A stretch of 64,000 bases of DNA, from contig OY755046.1 in assembly GCA_963576565.1 (NCBI GenBank), forward strand, positions 56,213,471 to 56,277,470. The letters run 5' to 3'. The DNA is from Aspidapion aeneum. Its lineage: Eukaryota; Arthropoda; Insecta; Coleoptera; Brentidae. Under the pieces are notes generated by a model. That model was not told where the DNA came from, searched no databases, and saw nothing but the letters and a program-made list of their open reading frames with translations. This document shows positions 55,439 to 64,000 of the stretch, piece after piece (within the stretch, counting starts at the first letter, position 1; every line of letters begins with the position of its first letter). The position numbers were made by a program, and so were the translations under genes.

Positions 55439-57463
55439 ATGTCAAGACCTGAACATTTGGCACCACCAGAAATCGTAAGCGTTGTCTATTTATTCAATTA
55501 TTGGGTGTAAACATTTGTCTTAAAGCCCCATTTATAGATTTTGCTTTTTGTGTTAATTCTTTTTTATTTTTATTTAGTTCTACAATGAAGACGAAGCAAA
55601 AAAATACACCCAAAAGTAAGTGGCTATTTATTCAAAAATGCCTATGATTGCTTCTGTGTCTGTCATGTACCTATATTATATGTATCTGTCTTTTCTTAGC
55701 TCAAGAATAATGGAGATTCAAGAACAAATGTCAGAAAGGGCAATGGAATTACTTTTACTTCCTGAAGAGACACCATCTTATGTCTTAGACATTGGGTGTG
55801 GTTCAGGGTTAAGTGGAAGTGTCCTGGAGGAAAATGGACATTTTTGGGTTGGCATGGATATCTCACAAGCCATGTTAGGTATAAGGAAGAAACTACAAAA
55901 ACTGTTGACCTATTACTCATTTTTTTTTAAATAAAAGATACAAAGAACCTTTTGTTTTGTAGATGTTGCAGTAGATAGAGAAGTTGAAGGGGACCTAATT
56001 TTATCAGATATGGGTCAGGGATGTCCATTTAGAGCAGGTATTTTTTATTTAAAAAATATATGATTTATAAAAAATATTTTGGAATTTTTTTTTGTTTCAA
56101 TATAAGATTTTTTTTATATTTTTAGGTACTTTTGATGGTGCCATATCAATATCAGCTCTGCAATGGCTCTGTAATGCTGACAAGTCACACCACAAGCCTG
56201 TACAAAGGCTCTACAAGTTTTTTAGTAGTCTTTATGCTTGTCTTGTAAGTTTTTAAGCATTTTATATGTTAGTAAGCACCTATAGTACTCCTAATATTAC
56301 TAATAAAAGAGGACCAATTTTGGCTTGAAGGACCAAATTTGGCTATAAGTACTGTTAAAAGTAACATGTAAAAAATGAATACAACATATACACCACATTT
56401 ATTTCCATTTTCATTGTTTGTTTAGAGTCGTTCAGCCAGAGCAGTTTTCCAATTCTATCCTGAAAATGGAGAGCAAATGGAGCTGGTAACCACACAAGCA
56501 ATGAAGGCCGGTTTTTATGGAGGTGTAGTGGTAGATTACCCCAATTCTACTAAGGCTAAAAAGTTTTTTTTGGTTTTGATGACTGGTGGAAATGTGGCAC
56601 TTCCTAAAGGGTTGGGGACTGAGGAAGGATCCCAAGGTAAGTCATAGATAACAAGGACATAGATATGATTTTTACTTGGGTGTGGACAGAATAAAAATTT
56701 TTAGGAAACTTTAAGAAAATATGAAAAATAACAAGAGTAACAGGTAACAACAGCAGGGACATTACTCCCTCCCCCCGCTTTCCTACACCTTTGATAGATA
56801 AAACGAAATCTGTTTACCTGTTTTTTATGTTTAATTTTTTTTGTAACATACTTATTTTATTGTTTTGTTTATGGTTATTATTTTTGCTTTTTATTTTAGA
56901 AATATTTACCATATTTTTATGCAATTACTTATAACAATTTATTATGATAAAATAGTTTTTGAACATACTTTATTTTATAAAAGTATGTCAGTGTCGCACG
57001 ACCTTCTCCGCCTATAAAAGTATGTCACTTGCAATCGGTAGTGGGATGCGACGTCATGCAATTCGCGTTTTTAGGATGTGTTCGTGGAGAAAGTTGTTCA
57101 TAAGTCAGGTTGGCCGAGCGGTCTAAGGCGCCAGATTTAAGCTCTGGTTCTCGAAAGGGAGCGTGGGTTCGAACCCCACACCTGACAGACTTTTTTTATT
57201 TTTTTTTGTTCTAAATAATACACCGGCTTGATAATATACTAAGACTGATTATTTTTCTTTAAATTAAAATATTATAATGGAGGCATGACTTAACAATAGG
57301 TGTGGACTACGCAAAAAGAGAAAAAATTAAGCAAGCAAGGGGCAAGAGCCTAAAAAACTCAAAAGCATGGATACTAGAGAAAAAAGAAAGAAGAAGAAGA
57401 CAAGGAAAAAATGTTAGACAAGATTCAAAATTCACTGGAAGAAAAAGAAGTGGAAGGTTTTAA
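55439..57463 (+). CDS. BUD23: 18S rRNA (guanine-N7) methyltransferase
   Basis: BUD23 (WBSCR22 in human) methylates a guanine of 18S rRNA with Trm112 as partner and supports 40S maturation. Seven exons: 55439-55474 ([15 protein letters not shown]), 55578-55615, 55700-55878, 55963-56037, 56126-56244, 56426-56636 and 57300-57463 (TAA). The total is 822 nt, 273 aa (human 281); all junctions GT-AG and in phase. S-adenosylmethionine motif I is [13 protein letters not shown] in exon 3, followed by [11 protein letters not shown]; then [20 protein letters not shown] and LQWLCNAD (exons 4-5), and [18 protein letters not shown] (exon 6). The basic tail, [20 protein letters not shown] and TGRKRSGRF, closes exon 7 as in other eukaryotes. 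Divergent from CDC45. The last intron hosts a tRNA-Leu gene on the same strand. Confidence 0.96.
57104..57187 (+). tRNA. tRNA-Leu (TAA), inside the last BUD23 intron
   Basis: 84-nt type II tRNA. Acceptor GTCAGGT pairs with ACCTGAC, with discriminator A. The anticodon stem is CCAGA/TCTGG with loop TTTAAGC (anticodon TAA), then a long variable arm, and a T arm GTGGG-TTCGAAC-CCCAC. A box TGGCCGAGCGG and B box GGTTCGAACCC are intact. No intron. Confidence 0.97.
57191..57197 (+). terminator. RNA polymerase III T-run after tRNA-Leu
   Basis: Seven T, three bases past the tRNA end, followed by a second longer T-run. Confidence 0.85.
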
Positions 57464-57794
57464 ATTTTTTTTAGTGTACATATTGTTGTTTAAATTATAT
57501 ATAATTTTTTTTTATAAATTAATGAACAAAATAGACGTTTTGAAATTTATGTTTATATTTGTTTATATTTTTATCACAAAAACATTTCTACCTATAAGTA
57601 ATACCTACACAAATTTCCTATTACGAAAATTGAAACATATATTTTATTTAGACTTAATTTTGATACAAATTTACAAATATTTTTAACTAACAAGGATCAA
57701 TAGAACTACTTGAAAGTACAGTCTACCAATCATACATAGTCTACTTAAATTTATCACAATATGTTTTTATTAATACAAAATCAAAAAATTTCTT

Positions 57795-57954
57795 CAGTGG
57801 CGTACGTAGAGGGGAGGGCTTAGGAGCTGAAGCCTCCCCAAACCCAGTGAATATTGATCCCTAAAACATGAATTTTCCAAAAAAAATCAAGAGAAAAATC
57901 TATCGACCCGCGCTCAAGCCCCTCCCCCAGGATTAATTTCTGCATACGCCACTG
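57795..57954. mobile_element. hAT-like miniature element, 160 bp
   Basis: cagtggcgtacgtagag and tgcatacgccactg are inverted termini of the CAGTGGCG type. The flanks aatttctt and acttcttt are only a partial 8-bp match. It lies between convergent BUD23 and NXN. Confidence 0.75.
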
Positions 57955-58254
57955 ACTTCTTTGCCAGAGTTTTAGTTTTTAAGGTATGTATTTATAGAAA
58001 ACTCAAAAGACCAAATTGATTTTAATAATAGAAATATTACTAAAAGCTTTGGTTTTTAAGATATTTACAAACAATTTAAGCTTTATTATGTTCAACAACA
58101 AACGTTATCAAAATGCTGTTTTCGACAATCAATAACATTTCTTAATTATAGGAATGCTGTTGTAGGTAGGTACTGCCAAGGATTACACAACTTTGTACAG
58201 TGATAGGCAACCCAACACACTTCATAACAGCAGCTCTGCCGTATATTCATGTTT

Positions 58255-61200
58255 TTATTTATTTCCTTCATTATGTTGTAACGCCCCGTCCTCCAAAATA
58301 TCCTTATATTTCAAACCATTTTTTTGAAATTTGTTCACAAATTCACAAACTGACTCCGTCGTGATTTCCAGACCATATTCCATTGTCGCATACCTTCTAT
58401 TTGGTAGGTCTATGGCCACTAGAAGGGGTATGACGTCATCTAGACCTGTCAAAAATACAAAATAATGTTTTAATGTCAGTGGCGCACTCATGATGTCGTA
58501 TTTTATACTATTTTATCTTTTTATGGTGTCGTGGTTGATGTCAATCAATAGATAATTAAAACTAAGGATAGGGATATGTAAGTTGTTTTTCCATAGGTTC
58601 AACCGTTTTCGAAATATTCCGCCTTGAAAATTGTCGTTTTTGATCAATCAATATTTCAAAAATGGTTAGACTTAGAGGACATTGTACTCACATAGCACAA
58701 AAATCACATCAACGTTATATTAACGTGAACAAAAATAACAAAAATTTTTTTTACTTGAAAACAACCTCATACCATGTAATATTTATTTTGTTAAATCTAC
58801 ATGCTTAAAGATAACTTTAAAAAAACAAGGAGAAATCAAGCTATAAAAATGTACTTTTTGCTGAAGTTTCTGGTGCTGTGTATATAACGTGTTTTTTATC
58901 CTCGTTATTTGCATGTACCAAATTCACACTTGAAAAGTCCCCCACAACATGTTCTAAAACGCCATTAGATTAAGACTTCTCAAACCTACTAACTTTTTGC
59001 GTCTTTTTTGGTCACGTCTTTTTAATAACATTTTTTTAACTTAAAAGAGACGCGAAAGGAAGTTATAAAAATTCACTAGTTCAAGACTACAACACTTCAA
59101 GACAATTTTAAAGGTGGCGCTCAAGGCAAGACAAAATATCTATATATCTATCTATATACATTATGTTTTTTTTACAAGCTAAACAAGATTTTTTAACAGT
59201 AAACACATTCACAGAATATTAATGTGTCTTTATCAGGTGCGTCGTGATCGTGGATCAGGAATCAGTTTCTTAACAGGTTTTTGGAGTTTAGAGGCGAAAG
59301 CACTGCCGGATAGATTTCGTCAAGGTGAAAAAAATAGGTGGCGCTGCTGCTAGTAAAATCTCAAAAATATTCGGTAGAAAAGCCATGCAAGTCGCGTTTT
59401 AAAATTCGTGTAGAAAAGGCGTGAATCTAATGTGATTTTAACGTTGATAAAAATCACTTGAAACTAACTATTAAGGTTGTTTTCATACATGAAATAAACG
59501 TTTTTTTCTTGCAGCTTTTAAAATCAACGTTTTTTTTTCTCACGCCTTTTTTACGTGTTAAATACGTGATTGTGCTATGCGGGTACATGAATTATGTCCA
59601 GAATTTTCTGAAGAATCGAAAAAATAAATAATATACAGGGGGTTGCATTTAAAATAAGAAAGTTGGTATTGGCCACTGTCGCATAACACACCCTATATAA
59701 ATTTTTTTTGTTAAAAAAAATGCGCATTTAAAAATACAAATCGACGTGTCCAAGCGTTTTTCCCAACCCTCATTTATTCCTTATCGAATTTATTCCATTT
59801 GGCTATTCCACACATAGGTCTGCCGTGCAAAGCAGAAACCTAGTGTTTTGGGAAATAGAGTTTGAAGTTTATTTAACTACATACTAACTATAGTTCATTT
59901 AACTACATACTAACTACATAACTTCCTTATTTTTCAAGATAGTCACATTCTAGAAAAACTGGCTGGTGCTGTTTTTTAAGGCGATTTCAATAATGTAAAA
60001 ATCTCATTTTCGAGTTACTAGGTTTTTGCTTTGCACGGCAGAGGTGTACTTGAAGTAGTTTTCTTGACAAAATCAACATTTTAAAAATACTTCAAGTAAA
60101 GTACTTGTAAGTACTTGAAGTACAATTTCAAGTATTTTACTTGAAGTGCCCGAACACTCTGTACCCACCTATCAAGTCCCTCAAAATATCGGTACTCTCA
60201 TTGTCAGTACCGACCAGGAACTGCAAAAAGTAGTCTTCTTCGTTGCAGTTTGAGAACAATCTATCTTCGGGTGTTGAAGAAAAATTGATGTTATTGGTTT
60301 TGTAGTAGCTGTTTGCTGCCGGCAGAAGAACGGATTCTGCAAATTGGACTTCTGTTTCTTCTGCATCTAAAAATGCAAAAATATTGGTGAAAAATTCGAA
60401 AACAAAAAGTAATATTTAAAGAAATACTACCAGGTACTTCTTTTTCTACATATATTCTACATTTGCTGGGTTTTAGGCTGATTCACAAGAGATCTCCATT
60501 CGTCACTCTCTGTTACAATCTTGGTCCTATCCATCATTTTTTTGTCGCCTTCCATTTATCCTTCTTCTGGTTAACCTTCAGTATTTAAAGTCAACTCTTT
60601 GTTGGGGACGGTGGGGTGAGTTTGGACACTTTTTTGTAATAATTCGTTTAACATAATGGTTATCAGGAACCAAAACTGCGATATAAAATAATGCTTATCA
60701 GTAATAACTTTTTTGACTATATGCGATTGTAATGTAATTAAAAAATATATTTTTTGAATGATTGAAACTGACACGGTAACTACCAAAAATCATGGCCGAA
60801 TACCGAGAAAAAACGACTGTCTTCCAGTGGCCAAACTGACTCAACCTTCCCCTACATTTAAAAGCCTACACACGTACTTTTTGATAGCCAATCAATATTT
60901 ACTCTCTGAAATGTATCCATTTACGAAAAATTCTCTCGAGAGTATTTATCCCAAATGGAGACACACTTTTACTAAAGTTCTATGCAAAAACTGTAAATGA
61001 GATCGTAAGAGTTTTTTTTCTGCCCTCAGAAACGCACTTGGCTCATATTTAGTGCCTTATCTTTTTAATTATCATAAAAAATCATAATTACATTTTAAAT
61101 AGACTTACCAACAAAGAGAACTATAGCTGGGTAATCATGTAGCTTAGTTAGAAATCTATCTGTTAGTCTGTTGACAGCTCTGGGCTTCCACGGGAAATTC

Positions 61201-62994
61201 TAAAGAAAAATAACAATAAATTCATAGTTTTTATTTTTAAGAATCCATACTACAGTGAAACCTCCTATAAGCGGGCACTCACGGTTTCGTCGATTTTGTC
61301 CGATATATGTCCGCTTATGAGAGAGAACTGCGAAATTTTAATATATTTATTAACAGATTCCGCTGCTTGAGCTTTTCCGATATTACATTTTTCAGCGATC
61401 TTTCATGCTGAAAGATGTTCCTTCTCCGAAACATTAACAACTTCCAGTTTTTTACGTAAACTAACAAGTTTTTGACTAGGCGCCATTTCAACAAGATCTA
61501 TTACTACCCAACTGAACAATAAAAATAATTCCCCGGCTGCAGAGTGCGTTGTTGCCAACATACTACATAATATTTATGCCCATGGTGTCCCGTTGCCAGA
61601 GGTTCGCGTCCGGTTAAGGGAGGTTTCAGAATTTTTTAACCAAAAAAGATTGTCCGCGTCCGGTTATTAGAGTGTCTGGTTATAGGAGTAAATTTTACAT
61701 GTAAAGAAATAGGGAAAAGCTTGGTTCAAACAAATTTGTCCGCCTAAAGGGAGTGTCCGCTTAATAGAGGTGTCCGCAAGGAGAGATTTCACTGTATACC
61801 AAAAAATTTTTATACGTTTTTCCCGATATTTTTTTAAATTTGTTTGTACTGGGAGTTTTTCTTTCATCCATAATACTAGGATCAATCGCCCCGTTTTCTT
61901 GTCAAAATCTTTGCGTAGAAAAATGCGCCGTGATCGAGGCAGTCCGGTCAAATATATGCTATCATCATACCAGCGATATATCCGAAGCAGGACCACTACT
62001 AGAAGCCGACACGCACTCCGGATGTGAACCTTTAGTGTAGTTGTTTTGCATCTGTATGCTCACACTGCAACTCTGTTCTTTTGTTATTTGAATTCATATT
62101 TTGGAAAATATGAATTTTTTAAGTTTGACCATACGAGGACCTCATACTCTAAAAATCGCTAAAAATTACGTTTTTTCTAATATGTTTTTTTCTAGAGTGG
62201 GGTTTTTTTAAATCTCTATGGTCACCTCAGGCTGCAACTCCATTTTTTTGTTCTTTAAATTAATATTTTGGAAAATATGATGACGTCATCTGAAAATCGC
62301 TAAATGACGTTTCTCCTAATATGAATTTAAAGTGTGGTTTTTTGGCATCTGTATGGTCAATCCAGGCTGCAACTGCGTGCTTTTTTTTCTTAAAATGTAT
62401 AGTTGGGAAATATAAATTTTCAAAGTCTGGCCATCACTTCATACCCTGAAAATCGCTAAATGACGTTTTTCCGAATATGAATCTGAAGTCTGGTTTTTTT
62501 CGATATTTATGGTAACACTATACTGCAGCTCAGTGCTTTTCTTCTTAAAGTGTATAGTTTGGTAAATATGCATTTTTAAGGTTTGGCTATATGAGGATTA
62601 TAGGACTTCACACCCTAAAACTCGCTAAATGACATTTTTCAATCTAAGAGACTTCTTTTTATTATTTCATAAGTCGAAGAAGGTAAGTTAGTGGCAACAA
62701 TATTTTACCACGGATCACCTTTGTTGGGTGATCCGTGATTTTACTGGCAAATTCTAGTAATTATAGGCACTTTGGCAACGCTGCCTTCATGTTCATACCT
62801 GTGCTTTAGGATCCTCCGCGAGGTCAGCTCTTGCGTCCATCGTGATCACGTGACCATTGCTATCCAACAGGAGCAAAGTGGGAATCCCTCGAATGCCGTA
62901 CAGTTGAGCAAGTTCGGCCCTAATAGAGGCTTGCTGAAACGGGATTGACAACCAGGGCATTTGGATTAAATAGGCCGAGTACGACTCTGCACTC
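58255..62994 (-). CDS. NXN: Nucleoredoxin, C-terminal part (5' end beyond window)
   Basis: Thioredoxin-fold oxidoreductase family; nucleoredoxin regulates Wnt signalling through Dishevelled in vertebrates. Four exons in view, complement: 62799-62994, 61109-61199, 60169-60366 and 58255-58445 (TAA). Phases agree. The first reads SYSAYLIQMPWLSIPFQQAS, then LAQLYGIRGIPTLLLLDSNG, matching the MPWLAVP and RLYGIxGIPTL region of NXN including the cis-proline. The next has NFPWKPRAVNRLTD (the EFPWxPKPV segment), then a C-terminal thioredoxin-like domain (FLQFLVGTDNEST, GLDDVIPLLVAIDLPNRRYA). The Trp-Cys-Pro-Pro-Cys active-site exon would be upstream of 62994 and is not in the window. An NXN-like paralogue cannot be excluded. 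The coding end faces BUD23. Confidence 0.88.
58687..59590. repeat. Inverted-end element, ~900 bp, in NXN intron
   Basis: gtactcacatagcacaaaaa and the mirror attgtgctatgcgggtac bound the block. The interior mentions aacgtttttttc and cacgcctttt in both orientations. No coding sequence supported. Confidence 0.55.
59820..60050. mobile_element. Miniature inverted-repeat element, ~230 bp
   Basis: tctgccgtgcaaagcagaaa and ctagt near the left are mirrored by actaggtttttgctttgcac and ggcaga at the right. No protein. Confidence 0.75.
61254..61796 (-). mobile_element. pogo/Tigger-like non-autonomous element, copy 3
   Basis: cagtgaaacctcctataagc at left mirrors aggagagatttcactgta at right. The minus strand again carries the remnant reading MAPSQKLVSLRKKLEVV-like near 61430-61490. 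It lies in the NXN intron just after the exon at 61199. Confidence 0.75.
61845..62040 (-). repeat. Copy of the tRNA-like block of 46140-46370
   Basis: Reverse-orientation match: gatcaatcgccccgttttc, gccgtgatcgaggcagtcc and gcgatatatccgaagcagg all occur, complemented, at 46150-46350. Here the block lies outside the pogo-like right terminus, so the two copies differ in arrangement. Confidence 0.6.
62040..62645. repeat. Satellite array related to 18146-19545, about four units
   Basis: Units of ~145 bp repeat gcatctgtatggtca, ctgcaactc, gaaaatatgaattttt and aaatcgctaaatgacgtttt. The same family as in the HDAC6 intron but more diverged. Confidence 0.8.
62709..62738. repeat. Perfect hairpin beside NXN exon
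   Basis: cacggatcacc / ggtgatccgtg form an 11-12 bp stem with a short ttgttg-type loop, about 60 bp from the exon donor at 62799. Possibly the core of a small element; role unknown. Confidence 0.55.
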
Positions 62995-63544
62995 CTAAAA
63001 GAACAATAAAGCATATGAGCAGTGCCCCCGTTAGTTAAAAGGCCACAATAACATAGGGTAACAATGGATTTTTGCGGCCTTTTAAGTAACCAGGGCAGTG
63101 TAGTGCAGATACTTTTCAAAAAGGAAAAATAAAGGACAAAATTAGTAACATCATGAAAACTGTTGGAAATTAAAGAAAATATATTGCAGCCTAAAGGAAA
63201 AATAAAAAAGACGCGATCAAAGTTGTTATGGTGAAATGGTGTGAACTTTTAGGGGCGGTAACGGTTTTTCATGGTTTTCAGCCAAAATAGACCTACTATC
63301 GAAAAATGTTAAATACAAAAGTTATAGGTAATAAAAAAGTCTACAACTTTTGTATAAGCTATTCTTTTAGCTGAACTAAAATTTTTCGAGAAAAATTAAA
63401 AAAAGCGGTTTTTTTGTTTTTGATTTTTGTATTCCACATTTTTTTTTGTTTTACAGGAAATTTGGTGAAAACACTATTTTATATTCTTAACATATTTAAA
63501 TTTTTTTGATCAAAACATTTAGGTATATACATTTTATTTTCAGT

Positions 63545-64000
63545 CTAAAATCGATTTTAGTGAAAAAAAAACATCATGGTGCAAACTGTTTGATCTTTAA
63601 AGATTAAATCGGTTCAGAATGAATTTATGAAGAAATGAATGCAGACAGCATCAATCTGTAAAACAATGCTTGAAACAAAAATCGATTTTTTGAGAACCAT
63701 CCCACCGATTTTACTAATTTGTACCTCGTTGTGTTCATAATAGGAAAATGTAGTACTTTTCTATAAATTTAAAAAAAAACTAAAACATTTTTGGAAAATA
63801 AGAATAAACACGCTATTTTGAAAAATCAAGTATGATTCTGTCCACCATCTTAAATTTTAAGATGGCGATAAACTTTGATCATGATCTTTAAAAAGAAATC
63901 AATTCTAACCAGGATGTTTTTTATTTCATTAAAATCGGTTTAGTAGTAATGAATTTATAAGGAAATCAATGCAGACATGATTGGCAAGGCAGTCGTATAA
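63545..64000. mobile_element. Fragment of the ccgggtgggcca element family, cut by window end
   Basis: The sequence follows the interior of 37843-39530 (catcatggtgcaaactg, ttaaatcggttcagaatgaa, aatcaagtatgattctgtcc, gattggcaaggcagtcgta). The termini are not in view. Confidence 0.7.

Noticed and set aside
60571..61000. Small frames on both strands of an NXN intron
   Set aside because: No domain, no conserved splice context and AT-rich filler.
62995..63119. Extension of the NXN exon to an ATG at 63119
   Set aside because: The acceptor at 62995 (ttttag) marks the exon start. The upstream residues do not fit the family, and NXN needs earlier exons with its active site.

Overview
The window is eukaryotic nuclear DNA, AT-rich and dense in introns, most likely from an insect (a beetle-like genome is my guess). 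The reasons are GT-AG split genes of animal type, Jockey-like retrotransposon remnants, pogo, hAT and Tc1/mariner-type miniature elements, a THAP-type fragment, and two nuclear tRNA genes. The species cannot be named from the sequence alone.

Five protein genes could be rebuilt exon by exon from phase-consistent splice sites. (1) HDAC6, plus strand, 1-26199, open at the 5' edge: a tandem double deacetylase that ends after the second catalytic domain with no visible ubiquitin-binding zinc finger. It carries two alternative versions of one catalytic-domain-1 segment (10256-11011 in two exons and 12530-12815 in one), each 286 nt. (2) MTFP1, minus strand, 30428-31534, three exons, 160 aa. (3) CDC45, minus strand, 34201-53069, ten exons, 562 aa. 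(4) BUD23, plus strand, 55439-57463, seven exons, 273 aa, with tRNA-Leu(TAA) inside its last intron. (5) The C-terminal half of nucleoredoxin (NXN), minus strand, 58255-62994, continuing past the right edge. A tRNA-Pro(CGG) lies at 31948-32019 between MTFP1 and CDC45. CDC45 and BUD23 are divergent; BUD23 and NXN converge.

Most of the remaining sequence is introns and spacers filled with mobile-element debris: foldback or miniature inverted-repeat elements, often nested, many with TA, 8-bp or 10-bp target duplications; three non-LTR retrotransposon remnants; two arrays of a shared ~150-bp satellite; and a ~160-bp minisatellite in a CDC45 intron. Several inverted-repeat elements carry internal tandem repeats.

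The genes do not form a pathway. HDAC6 is a cytoplasmic tubulin/Hsp90 deacetylase, CDC45 is a replicative helicase subunit, BUD23 is an 18S rRNA methyltransferase, MTFP1 acts in mitochondrial fission and NXN is a thioredoxin-fold redox regulator. The observations most worth follow-up are the frame-enforced mutually exclusive HDAC6 exons, the palindromic THAP-bearing element at 4841-5965, the nested elements at 16657-19750 and 44243-47897, and the element that splits the CDC45/BUD23 divergent promoter region.
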